DNA of 64,000 nt from Tenrec ecaudatus. Taxonomy: Eukaryota > Chordata > Mammalia > Afrosoricida > Tenrecidae. Numbering within the stretch: the stretch's first letter is position 1; each line of letters starts with the position of its first letter. Shown piece after piece: positions 32,200-43,837 of this stretch. Location of the stretch: assembly GCF_050624435.1 (NCBI RefSeq), contig NC_134534.1, positions 63,635,501-63,699,500 on the forward strand, read 5' to 3'. The notes below the pieces were generated by a model, which saw only the letters and a program-made list of their open reading frames with translations, searched no databases and was not told the DNA's origin. Made by a program: the position numbers and the translations under genes.

Positions 32200-33040
32200 C
32201 TTTCTGTTGAGGACAGATATAGCTACTAGAAGAATAGGGGCATCGTTTAAAAGACCACTCAGGATCAGGGTTTGCAATCCTCTGCATATCTAATACCCAA
32301 GCAGTTTCATTCAAAACTTTCTTCACAGGCCTAGTATCTCTGCCAGTGTCAAGTATTGAAGAACAAGAGACGCTGCCCAGAGAAATGGAAACTCGGATTC
32401 AAGCTAAAAAAGACAAAACCACAGAAGGATGACTTTGGTATTTTCTTTTAACTAGTAAAAACATCAGAAATTGCTAATACAGTTTTCCAGGAAGAAGGAA
32501 TTGCTTTGCAGAAGATTTTCCTGCCAAAGTTTTCTTTCCCTCCCTTTCTAAAACCGAGACTTTGGGATATCCATATTCTATAAATTCAGTACTTGAAAAA
32601 CTGGGTTTTAATTTTCTAAATTCCATATAGGAAGTGGATTTTCTTTTTATGAAAAAACTAAGTGTTGCCCTAAGTTGGCAATTGAGAAATACAGAAAATT
32701 AAGAAGGGAAAATACAACTATGTGTCTCTGAAAGATAGAAGGAAGGAGTTTAAAAGTGTGTTAAGGCAGGGAGAAGGTTGCGCATCATGAGCTTACAAGA
32801 CAACTGTGACTTAAGATAAAATACAGTAGCTGCTAAAACTTACCTTCAAAACTTTCTATCTATGCAAAAGTGTACTTTCAAATCATATCGCAAAGAGAAA
32901 CAAGAAGAAATGCTCACTAGTTTGAAAAATATTTAAAAGAATGTGTACATATCTTCTACCATCATTTTGCCTCAGAGTAGTCCTACAATACCATTGTTAC
33001 ATTTAGAATGGCACATTAAAAGTATAGAAATATATTATAT
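32200..33040. other. No gene or clear repeat seen
   Basis: AT-rich unique-looking sequence. Confidence 0.45.
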
Positions 33041-33044
33041 ACAA

Positions 33045-33135
33045 TAGGCCCTGGTGGAGCAAATCATTCACGTGCTTAACCAGCAACAATTCTGGACCAC
33101 CCAAATGCAAGTTGCCCAAGGAAGGGCACCTACTT
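33045..33135 (+). mobile_element. AfroSINE 5' fragment
   Basis: TAGGCCCTGGTGGAGCAAATC, TGCTTAACCAGCAAC: head only. Confidence 0.6.
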
Positions 33136-33139
33136 AAAC

Positions 33140-34105
33140 CCTGTTATTGCCCACTTGGCCTCAATTTCTTGCCTCTTACTACCTCATTCTATATTATTTT
33201 TTTCATTCTATATTCTTGATGATGGGGAAGTACATACTCAGCTCTCCATTGGGCCCCCCTAACACAATGGGCAGAGATTGCTAAGAGGAATACCTATTTG
33301 GACCACCTTTTTGAGTATGATGGTTCAACTCCCCATTCCCTTTTGCTGACACCAGAATGGAGGTCAGAGGGAAATGCTTACTAACCTTGACTGCCAACCA
33401 AACCAAAACAAACCCCCTTTCTCCATCTCACTGATGCTGGGTGGGGAGTCGAAACTCTTCTCACAACGTCCCACACTGACATCACGGGAGCGGGGAGAAC
33501 TCCACCGGGTGCGGAATGAAAATCAGTGCCACTGTCACTACCGCAACATCGAAATGGAAGAGCTTCCTGCTGCTGTCACTGAGGATGGTGGATCAGCTCC
33601 TCCAGGTCTCGCTGAAACCCACCCAAGGATAATAATGCAAGAGGTGGAGTCGAGAATCAAGCACACCACCATCACTGTCATCACCCCCTTACCACCACGA
33701 CCACTGAAACCCTGAATTGGTTTTAGCAACTGGGGTTGATGTTTAACTAAAGCAGGGCAGACATTGCCAGAGCCATTTCTATTGTTAGGCTCCCCTGGTC
33801 CTGATCTTTTAGCCAAAAAGAAGTTTCGTTACTAAGGGATTTTTCCGTCTGTACCAGAGGGTGGTACTGGCTTGAAGACATATGATGTGCTTTTCCAGGA
33901 AATATGGGAGTCACTAAAGAAACTCAGCTCACTACTTGCTCCTCCTCAAGCCCCAAGGTTCCTAGGCAATGCGCCTTCTCTTCGCCTTTCATACCCTGCC
34001 CTAGGATTTTGTGTTTGTTTGATTTGCTTTGATATAGCCGGGGTTTCTTAACTGAAAGGGGAAAATCAGAGAGAATTGGGTTACTCCTCCTTTCATACAC
34101 ATATT
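33140..34105. other. No gene seen; overlapping ORFs of doubtful value
   Basis: A 113-codon plus ORF (33374-33715) and a 92-codon minus ORF (33538-33816) overlap in a GC-richer patch. Neither has a recognisable domain, signal peptide or splice context. I see no repeat here. Confidence 0.4.
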
Positions 34106-34109
34106 TTTT

Positions 34110-34245
34110 TCTTTCAAACCATTTTCTTATGACCCGATACAGACATCATACCATTCTATAGTCAATCATATCAAGTAGTGTTGTACAATCATTATCAAAA
34201 TCAAGTTCGAAACATTTTCTCCCTTCTTATACTCCTTGATATCAT
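34110..34245 (-). mobile_element. Old L1 3' UTR fragment
   Basis: ACATCATACCATTCTATAG, GTGTTGTACAATCATTATC, AAACATTTTCTCCCTTC: same layout as the fragment at 43.34 kb and typical of old mammalian L1M 3' ends. Confidence 0.5.
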
Positions 34246-37044
34246 TTTCATACATATTTATTCATCTGTCCACACTCTAAGAGTCAATGGGTTGTTATGG
34301 TTTTTATCAGTATTTAGAGTCAGTTTCCAGCACATATTCTACATATTGAAAGAATTAATTTTTATAAATATTAAATTTAAATTTTTAATATTTAACCTTA
34401 ATTTCTAATTATTTCCAATGATGTTCCAGAGAGCTATGTTTTTTTAACAAGGGCTTATGTATGTGTATATGCATGTATTGTGGGTCTTCATTGGCATCTT
34501 TCCAAAAATTAAATAATTTAATTTGTATTTCTTACATAAAATACACAGTAAATTACATACTCCAAACATCACAAAGACACTGGTAGTAGAAATTTCATTC
34601 ATTACTAGAATAGATACATGATCTTTTCTATGGTTGCTTTGCTTTAGGAATTTAATTATGCTTCAGCGAGTGTTTTATGAAAAACCAAACCATACCAATT
34701 ACTATCTAATCACTTCTGCAGAAGCAGACTTGCACGCACTAGGGTTTTCAAGAGTGCAGCCATTTTAAAGGAGGTCCAAGACATCCACCATTTTTGGTAG
34801 GTCCAAGCCATTCAACATTCGGTTCGGTTTGAATGTGTAATTGTGCCACCCATGAACTCCCAGAGTACAAAATTACCATATAATTAGTTAGCATAGATTT
34901 TAAGTTTTTCAGCCCTTTTCCCCCTCAAGTCAATGCGTACCTTTCCTTCAATTATACTGAGTGTTGGTGTTTGGAAACTGGAAGAAAAATATTCTAAATT
35001 TCTTCAACGATGGAGTCCTCTAAAACTGATATATTTTTAAAAAGTAAAATGACTTGTTTTGTTCCCAGAGCAATCTTCTCCAGGATAGTTCTTTTCCCTG
35101 CCCAAAGACAACAACGAAGCAGGGAGTTAAATGTACCAAGAAAACAAGTGAGTTGTTAGAGAGAGAAGGAGCAGGTGAGGAGAGATGTAGGAGGCCCTGG
35201 TGCAAAGCAAACCACTTCTGTCCAAACAAGAGACACGGGGTGGTTTTTAAGAGAGTTTACAGGGAAGAGCTCTTTCTTGGGAAGATGTTCATGTATCAGG
35301 TGTACAAGTGGACTCAGTGGCAATGGTGTGCATGCAGCAAGCAGCTGACCCCGTAGGTGTGAGTTCTCTGCCTGGGTGGTCTTTGCTCTGGGGTTCAATT
35401 CAAAGTCAAGGGTGTCTGTTCTACCCTTGCTCCTGTGTCCAGTCTGAGCAGGTCAAATGCTTCAGAGAAAGGAAGTGTGACTGAAAAACATAGTGTTCTT
35501 GAAAAAGGAGTGAAACTGACAACTCTCCAGGCTGTCCTAATATGCCACAAGTTTGAAGTTAACTGGATGGGGGTGGGATTGATCCTATGTGGTGGGCCTG
35601 GGAAAATTCCTCCAAATCAGTCAGACTTGAAATATAGGGGTGGAAGAATCTAATCCCTTTCCTAATCTGTCTCAGTTTCTCAGGTAGAGACACATAGAGA
35701 TTATGAATAGCGTGCACCTGCAGACGGGGCAGACTGACTCGGTAGAAGAGAAACGTACCCGTTGAGCTCTGATTCAGAAAGAAAGAGAACAATGGTTCCT
35801 TGACTTTGATGGCAGAATTTCCCCCTGAACAGAAATGTGCTGCTTGCTTTGTATTCAACTTAAAGAACTTATAAAAAGTCAATCCTGTGTGCATATTATT
35901 CTAAACTTTTTAAATTAATTTTTTAAAAATCCATACAAGCACAGCTTTCATAATTTTATGAACCATGACTGAGCATTTTTCACTTTGATTCTTCATTTTA
36001 AAATGACCAAGTTTTAGATTTTTTTTTAAAGAAAAAGTGCCCTCAAATCCTGGTCACCTTGCCCCACCCTTTTTTTCTGAACTTTTCCATCTCTCTTTTT
36101 CCACCCAAGTCCAACTTTTCACATTTATCTGTTTCTTCTTTCCAGCCAAATGCTGCAACCAGTGGGCAAGGTTGCCAGTAAGCAAAGATTTACTCAGCCT
36201 GTGAGGACATGAAGGAATATTTGGCTGGCTTTCTCTGGCAGTGTTACACTGAAAGCTACTGTCAAATCGAGCATCATGTTGACCAGAAAACCTGGGGAAG
36301 AGCCATTGGAACTAGTGGAAATTGTCTGTGGGTTGGTCTTTTTCTTCTTCTTTTTATTTTACCACTGAGAAAGAAGGAATATTCCTTCCTTCCTTTCAGT
36401 ACTGTTACATTTCAATCTAAATAGTAAAGAGTTATGTTTAGATGATTATTAAAAATGACTTTTATAAGAAATAAAGAAGACAATCCAATATAAGATACAG
36501 AATTTATATTTAGCAATATTTGTCAATAAAGAACACATAAAGGATTTTCCTATTTATATTCTAGTTTTAAAATGTTTCACAATCCACACAGGTATTATAT
36601 TATAAGCCAAATTTATGGTTTTAATAGTTTATCTTTTGTGGCATTATGGAAGAATAAAATATGTGAACAAAATCAATCATTAATATATAATTCCCTGTCT
36701 AATAAATATGCATTAATATTCTTCATGCCCCATGTGTGTATGTAATTTTGCACACACATCACTAAATGCATGAGAATTTATAAACAATGTTCTATGAAAA
36801 AATATAGTTTAAAATAATAAAAGGGCAATGGTCAAAGAAACATTACTTTATAATCTACCAATCGCTAAAAGATTATAACCAATTAAAAGCATAGCTGGAA
36901 TTTAAGTAGGTCAATATTCTTTTAGCTAATCTTAGGCGAGTGTCGCACTAGACATAATGGATTAATACCACCTTTCCATATACAGCTCAAGTTCAGGCAT
37001 TTCACTTATTTTAATGTGTGAATAAAGGAAAAGTATATTGATAG

Positions 37045-37215
37045 GCTCTCCAAGATCACATAAAATGTGCATACCTTTGTTGCATCTATCCTATGCAAAC
37101 CCCTCGGGCACCTGCACCTGTCTCTGCCATTTCAGAAGCATAACACCATGTAGACTCCTAATCCCTTCTGCATTCGAATGCTTTTTTCCCCTAATGTGCT
37201 TTTCTTGTCCTCTTC
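37045..37215 (+). repeat. Unclassified diverged repeat, copy 1
   Basis: ACCTTTGTTGCATCTATCCTATGCAAAC... ACACCATGTAGACTCC... matches 38590-38740 in the same orientation at perhaps two-thirds identity by eye. Confidence 0.55.
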
Positions 37216-38589
37216 ACTTTAGTTAGCCAAAATTTCAGTTTAATTTCTCAAGAAAGAACTAATTCCCACAATTAAAAAAATTCTCCTAGAGCTTGAATTC
37301 CCGTGACACCCTGAAATCAGGAAAAGCTACATACTCTTAGCAAACTGTTGTGACTGATCCCTCAACTTTTGCTCCTAAGTTTCTACTCTACTCATGAATC
37401 AGCGATTTCACTGAAGTTCAATTTAGCATCAACCGGTGAATGGAGGATTGTTCTCTGTTTTAGGTTTGCTTGTGGTCCTCACAAAGATACACTGGCGTTC
37501 TAACCTCAGTTAATGTCTGGGAATGTGAAATGTTTGAAAATGGGGTCTTTGAAGATGCCATCAATTAAATTAACAAGGCGATATTGGAGTGATGTCTTCG
37601 TAAAGGAGAAAATCACAGAGGGAAAGCAACCAGAGAGTGTTGGGGGCAAGCTATAAACTAAATAATGCCAAGGATTTCCAAGAGCCACTGGAAATTAGGC
37701 AAGCGGTACAGAACAGAACCTCCCTTGTAGTTCTCAGAATCATTCAGAGTGGTTGGCTCCCTGGATTTCCTATTCCTAGCCTCCCAAAGTATAATGAGGA
37801 AAAAATTGAGGCTGCTCAATTTGTGGTAATATTTTAGGCAGCATTAGAAAACCAGTATAACCTCCAAGTATAGTTGGAGTTTTAAATAAGGCAAATGTGC
37901 ACAATCTTTTGTTTTCAAACCGATTCTGAAAATACTCTCATTTAATTCCCCTTTCCCTCTCTTTTCTTAAAAGTCATTTTCTGTTTGTCTTCTTGTCAAA
38001 ATATTTTATTTAGCAATTTCTGGGTGAAACCTTTCTAATGATGTTAGATTATACTATAGCATGGAATACATTTTCAAAAAAGGGTCAAATATCAATTCCC
38101 AAGATACACTATATTTTGTTCACCTGCGTGTCCAAAAGAGATCTTGAAATTTTAAGGTAAGTTTTTGAAATCTCTCCATCATTGGTTACACTATGGTGGC
38201 TTCATTGTTGGTTGCTGTGATGCTGAAAGCTATACCATTTGTGTTCTGGACACCAGAAAGAAGGGCTCCACACAGTGGACAGATCTCAGCTTCCAATGAA
38301 GACAGACTAGGAAGGAAGGCCAGAGAGTCTACTTCTGAAAGACTTCACGAGTTAGGTAGCAGTGGGAAATTTTCTAATAGACTGTGAAATATAAGCCTTT
38401 CATGTTGGAAGTGACTCAAAATAATTAGGAAGAACTCCCTTCTTAAAGTAAGTCAACCTCAACAACATGGAGGAGTGACACTATTAGAAATTTTATTTGC
38501 TGATGGGGCATAACTCAACAGAAATATAAGCTGCAGGTATTCATTTATAATTGGAGAAGAGAATGTACAAAGTATAAATCAAGAAAACT

Positions 38590-38740
38590 GGAAGATACAA
38601 CCTTTGTTGAATCCAGTCTATGCAAGTCTCCAGAAAAGTTCTACCTGTCTCTGGGATGGCAGTAACGCAACACCATGCAGAGGCCTCGGCCCTTCAGTAT
38701 TCTCATTTCCCCCTCACAGCATGTTTTTCCTGTTTTATCA
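38590..38740 (+). repeat. Unclassified diverged repeat, copy 2
   Basis: ACAACCTTTGTTGAATCCAG...CTATGCAAGTCTCC...CAACACCATGCAGAGG...; the partner is at 37045-37215. It could be the end of an ancient LTR family. Confidence 0.55.
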
Positions 38741-38779
38741 GAATGACATGAAGTGCATCAAATAGTAACTTGAGCATTG

Positions 38780-38960
38780 TTGTGGTTAAGTGTCAATCAG
38801 CCCGCTCTGACTGACAGTGATCGTGCACAGCAGAATGAAAGCCGCACGGTCCTGCACCATCTTCCCAATTGTTGCTCTGCCTGAGCCCACTGCCTTGGTC
38901 ACTGTGTCAACCCATCACTTGGAGGGTCTTCCTCCTCCTTACCTTCCTGAGCATTTGTGA
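38780..38960 (-). mobile_element. RTE 3' end fragment
   Basis: Minus strand: GGTCCTGCACCATCTTCCCA, TGAGCCCACTGCCTTGGTC, TGTCAACCCATCACTTGGAG, GGTCTTCCTCCTCC. Confidence 0.65.
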
Positions 38961-39049
38961 GCCAAAATGGACTGGTTATTTGCCATTTTTAATAGAGGTG
39001 ATAAATTGAAGAAATATACCATTGTATTCATTTCATTGCCAAAGATCTC

Positions 39050-41250
39050 ACAAATAGTATTTCAAGATCTATCCTGAAGTGAAATGTCAGTGTAAGGAGG
39101 AATATATCTAGATGCACACAAGGAAGACCAGTTAATACAACCATTATTCAAATTTCCACACCAACTACTAATTTCTCTATTGACAATTTTAATGAATTTC
39201 TTCAGTCTGAACTTTATTAAATATACAATCAAAATACATGGATATTTTTAATGAATGAAATGCAATAATTGAAGCAAAGAGGAAAGATATGTATCTAGAA
39301 AATGTGGCCTAATGATAGAATAGTACTGGAAATTGGGGAGAGAATTTTGTAAGATCAAGGACATGTTTTTTAAAGTTAAATGGGGACAGTACATGTAGAC
39401 CTCCCTGGTCGGCATATGCAGGAATAAAGTTAACTACATCTCTGAAAAGACAACTGGAAAAGTTCAGTATCTTCAGGCAGTATAAGAATAGGGGCCACTG
39501 CAGAACAAACCATCACTTGCTAATAAGCAAGTTCAAGTGGAAGTTGAAGTAAATGAAAAGAAGGTCATGAGCTCCAAAAGACATTGAATGTATCCCACCT
39601 GAAGGTGAAGGCCATGTGAAGAAGAGATAGCATTCACTGACCACCAGTGGCCACAACCAGGGTTTTTGTGGGACGACATCAAGGGTATCAGATGTGAGAA
39701 AAAGCAAAAGGGTCATAAAAAGAGAGGAAGAAAAGAAATGACCAAAGCTGATTTCAGAAACGACTCTAAAACTTGCCTTTGGATTTGGAATAGCTAAAGC
39801 AAATTAGAAGTAATGATGAATTAAAAGATCTAGACAGAAAGCTTTAAAAGGTGCCTCCAGAGGACAAAGCAAAGTATTACACTGAAATGTACAAATACCT
39901 GCAATTATAAAATTAAAAGGAGGAACACATTGCATATTCCAAGATGAAAGACCTGAACAAAAAGTCAAGTCTTGAGCCCTGATTTTAAATTGTTATATAG
40001 AAAAATCATTTACAATACAGGGCATATCAAGGGAATAATAAAGGGATGCTTGGAATCCCTTGCCCAAAGAATTGGTTGATGTATAATCTTTTTCCAGAGG
40101 TACATATGATATAAAAAAAATCAATGATGTTGAAGAAAGAAGTCCAATCTACCCTGAAGACATTGACAAAGAAAAAAAAGTTTCAGATATTTACAGAATA
40201 CCAAATGAGATGGTTCAGTCAAGCAACAAAAACAACCATGGTGTTGAATTATTATCTTTGCCAAGAAATTTGGGGGATAGCTTATCTGGCCATTAATCTG
40301 GAAGAGATCTATATTTGTGCCAATTCCAAAAAATATGATCCAACAGAATGCTAAAATTATCAAACAATATCACTAATGACACCCTGAAGTAACATTTTGT
40401 TTTAGATATTCCAAAAACAGTTGCAGCAGTATATAACAAGGAATTGACAGAAAGAGAAGACAGAATCACTAAAGGATATGAAATGAGTGATATAATTCTT
40501 GTCAGATGGATCTTGATTAAAAGCAGAGGATACCAGAAAAATATTTTTTGTGTTTTATGAACTGCACAAAGACATTCAACTGTAATGGATCATTACAAAT
40601 TACAGGATGAAGAAAGGCTGGGGAACAATACAACAACTGGGTGGGCAAGGGTTAATAAGCTACTGTGACTGATTTGATTTGATGAGATGGGCTATGTAAC
40701 GACGTGGAATATGTTTGTCTTTATGAATAACATTCTACAAACAAAGGGGGACATATATAAATAAATAAAACCCCAAATAAATAGATAAAACTAGCATTTT
40801 TAAAAGAGAGAGAAGGGTCACAACCTTCATATCTATATATCTGAAGCTAAAATCCAGAATAGTTCATTGCATTCCTCTGAAACCTGTAGACCAAGAGTCA
40901 GTGGTTGAAACTGAACAAGATCTGTATAATTTGAAATCAGGAAAAGTATGCTTAGGGATTGCATCCTTTGCCCATACTTTTGCAACCTGTATGCTGAGCA
41001 AATATTCTGAAAAGCTGAACTATATGATGAAGAAAATAGCATCAGGCACAATCTTGCTTGCTGAAAGCAATGAAACTTGAAGTACTTACTGATAAAGATC
41101 AAATAAAATGTTCTACAGTGATCAAGGAGCTCAAAGAGGCAGTCTTTTCCCAAAATAAAAATGTTGTAAAGGATGATTGAAGCAATATGATGACTTTATG
41201 GCAGACTATAAGTAGGGAAAAGTCTTGGATTTAGTACTATGATCCAGGGA
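39050..41250 (+). mobile_element. RTE LINE, endonuclease to RT, decayed
   Basis: Plus strand. The endonuclease part includes ATTCAAATTTCCACACCAAC (the I-Q-x-x-x-P-T segment near 39145-39170). The linker and RT follow, including the block before the active site at 40150-40600. After a foreign-looking AT-rich stretch (about 40640-40840), RT resumes with ATTTGAAATCAGGAAAAG...TTTGCAACCTGTATGCTGAG (C-x-L-x-P-x-L-F-N-x-Y-A/S-E region). Multiple stops; no 3' tail is attached. Confidence 0.7.
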
Positions 41251-41734
41251 GCAAGATCCCATAAAACAACGACTTCCAAAGGGATATGCTGGGCCAGTTA
41301 AATTCAAGGCAGAAAGGTCAGGTCAGGAGATTGTGGAGATTGTTTTGATAAATTGGTGGGGCCTATAAGGAAGAATATTTAAGAAAATGGATAAGTGCTT
41401 CAGTGAGGGGGAAAAAAAGCCAAGAGAGTTGCCCAAATGGATATTTTTCCACCCTGGCAAAGCGCCTGCTCATTCTTTGGGAGAAGCTGCTTGCGTCCCC
41501 TCAGATGTCTTTCTGTGCTCCAAACTTAGCATTGAAGAGGAGCTTGATTTGTGTCCTTTGTAGGTGCCTCCACCGACATTCGGCGCTCTGTAAACCCAAG
41601 AGCACAGGTTTAGACAGATGTAAAGACAGTTTTGAGAAATGTATAGGCCAAGAGGGATATTCCCAGAAATAATCGCTTCACATGTTTACATTTTTAAATA
41701 AAGGTTTATGTGATTTCAGGGCAATACTTTTTTC

Positions 41735-41870
41735 ACTTGGTGTTGCTAGGTGCCTCCTAACCGGTTCCAATCATAGCAGCCCTGTGCACAAAAAACAAAC
41801 CAACCTGCTCCAGCCTCGCAATTGTTCCCAAACCTGAGCCCATTGTTGCGGCCGCTCTTTTATTGGCCTT
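41735..41870 (-). mobile_element. RTE 3' tail fragment
   Basis: TTGCTAGGTGCCTCCTAACC, CCCTGTGCACAAAAAAC, CAACCTGCTCCAGCCTCGC, TGAGCCCATTGTTGC. Confidence 0.7.
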
Positions 41871-41951
41871 CATATATATTTCATTTTTTCCTATTGATTC
41901 CTCTGTTAATGGACATGTGAGTTGTTTTAACTAATGCTGCGATCATTTTTG

Positions 41952-41953
<2 letters not shown>

Positions 41954-41996
<43 letters not shown>

Positions 41997-41997
41997 A
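41954..41997. repeat. (CA)n microsatellite
   Basis: About 44 bp of CA inside the L1 remnant; it gives a poly-Val/Cys chance ORF on the minus strand. Confidence 0.95.
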
Positions 41998-42031
41998 GTG
42001 AGCTTCTTTTGGGAGTCTACCTATAGATATT

Positions 42032-42278
42032 ACTCTTGTTGTTAGCTGCTGTCTAGTTCCCATTCATAGCGAGCCCATGCACAACAGAAAGAAGCATTGC
42101 TAGGTCCTCACCACCCTTACACTTGTTCTTCTGTTTGAGCCCATTGTTGCACCCCTGTGTCAATCCATCACGCAAAGGGTCTTCCTCTTTTCCACTGACC
42201 CTCCACTTTACCAAGCCTGATGTCTTCAAGCACTGGTCTCTACTGACAACGTATCTAAAGTGTGTGAGATGAAGAATC
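42032..42278 (-). mobile_element. RTE 3' end nested in L1
   Basis: Minus strand: TTGTTGTTAGCTGCTGTC (tail), ATAGCGAGCCCATGCACAAC, GTCAATCCATCACGCAAAGG, ACTTTACCAAGCCTGATG. It interrupts the L1 remnant. Confidence 0.8.
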
Positions 42279-43124
42279 ACCATCCTTGTTATATGGAGTT
42301 TTCTGGTGGTACTTCTTGCAATAATTCTGCATCTTCTAGTAAATCTATTTTCAACTTTCTAGAAACTATGAAACTATTTGGCATAGTGACTGATTCTCAT
42401 TTCTCTATACTTTTAAACACTCAGAATTATTTTTTTGTATCCATAATCATCCTAATAGAGGTAAATAGTATTTTATTATGGTTTGGATTTATATTTTCCT
42501 ACTGACAGAAAATATTGAGTTTTTTTGTGCGTGTGCTTACTGGTATTTTGTGCATCATCTTTTGATGTTGTTTGCCCGTTTTTAATTGGGATGTTTTGCC
42601 TTTTTGTTATTGAGTTGTATGAGTTCTTAATTTATTCTTATTCTGAATATTAAAATGCTATCTGATATGTGGTTACCATATATTTTGTTCCACAATGTAG
42701 GTTTTATCTTCCACTTACTTAATATTTTATATGGTGTACAAAAATTTTTATGATGATGATATTCAGCTTCTCTATTTTGTCCTTTAATATTTTCTGTGTG
42801 TCATATTGAAGAATCTACTGTCAAAACTGAGTTGAAGAACTTTATTACTATTTTTCTTCTAAGAATTTTCTTGTTTTCGTTGTTTGGTGTTTTTAGTATT
42901 TTGATTTGTTTTTAAGTCATTGATTTATTTTATGTTAATTTTCATATAGAGTATGCAGCTTAGTTGTTTAGTGTAAAAATCTTGGTAAACTTTGAATTGA
43001 GTAAAAATATGATATTTCATGAGCCTCTGGTGACCAAATATTATGACATGAGGTAAAATGACATTTCATTGTCACATTTCAATAAATGCAAGGGGAATTG
43101 TGAACACTATTGTGTCTTATAATC

Positions 43125-43310
43125 TACTGCTATTGAGTCAATTCTGACTCCTGGCAGCCCTATAAGGCAGAGTATAAATTTTCCATATGGTTATCAAGGC
43201 TATAAATCTTTATAGCAGATTGTCTCATTTTTCTGCTATACAGAAGAAACAACGTGCAGATCTTTGAATTATCCAGCTAATGCGTAGCCTACTTTACCAC
43301 CAGGAATCCT
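43125..43310 (-). mobile_element. AfroSINE
   Basis: Minus strand: GCTATTGAGTCAATTCTGAC, CCCTATAAGGCAGAGTATAA, head complement TTTACCACCAGGAATCC. Confidence 0.8.
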
Positions 43311-43339
43311 TCATGAGTCATATAGCATCTTTTTTTAAA

Positions 43340-43515
43340 ATTGCATTTTATTTTATTCTTAACAGATTTATTGGCACTTCATCTGCATATCATACAATTC
43401 AATAGTTCAACCATATTAAGAAGAGTTGTACAACCTTTACTAAAATCAATTTTATAACATTTTCCTTTTCCCCATACCTATTGTTATTTGTGTAATTTTT
43501 TAAAATTTTGAGTCT
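43340..43515 (-). mobile_element. Old L1 3' UTR fragment
   Basis: TTAACAGATTTATTGGCAC, CATATCATACAATTCAATAG, AGTTGTACAACCTTTACTAA, TAACATTTTCCTTTTCCCC. Confidence 0.55.
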
Positions 43516-43599
43516 TATAACATCTTAATAAATGTTTTCATAAAAAATGAATAACTATAATTAAAGAATTAGTACTTGATTTGAGTTTCATAAATTCTG

Positions 43600-43745
43600 G
43601 GGTGTAGTGGATATAGTTTGAGCCTAGAACAAATCATGTAATTTTTCTACATTTTGATTTTTCCAATTGTAAAATGCAAACAGGATTTCTGTCATACTTT
43701 TAATTGCAAAGATTATTGGGATTCAAAGAATCATTAAGTAGTGTT
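43600..43745 (+). repeat. Probable MIR SINE
   Basis: ACAAATCATGTAATTTTTCT, then TTTTTCCAATTGTAAAATGC and a region like the MIR end (TATTGGGATTCAAAGAATC). Heavily decayed. Confidence 0.45.
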
Positions 43746-43837
43746 TTCATTAGATCAACAATAATTACTTTAAATAATTTATGTACTGAAAGATAGAAAA
43801 GAACATTCATTGTGTTCTTGTTGAATGAGTTTTCTTT

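Larger units (their letters stand above)
34250..38775. other. Long low-repeat stretch, no gene recognised
   Basis: About 4.5 kb with no AfroSINE, RTE or LTR that I can recognise, apart from a diverged direct-repeat pair partner at 37045-37215. The ORFs at 35054-35356, 35559-35894 and 36209-36424 have no recognisable domains. Confidence 0.5.
41872..43010 (-). mobile_element. Old L1 3' UTR, split by an RTE tail
   Basis: Minus-strand L1M-type 3' UTR in two parts, 41872-42030 and 42280-43010. Familiar pieces are TGTTAATGGACATGTGAGTTG, ATCTTTTGATGTTGTTTGCC, TTGAGTTGTATGAGTTC, ATATTTTGTTCCACAATGTAG. The two parts are in order, and the gap is exactly an RTE fragment. Confidence 0.7.

Noticed and set aside
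33374..33816. Overlapping ORFs on both strands in a GC-richer patch
   Set aside because: ORFs on both strands over the same DNA, without domains, splice sites or repeats, are expected by chance in GC-rich DNA.
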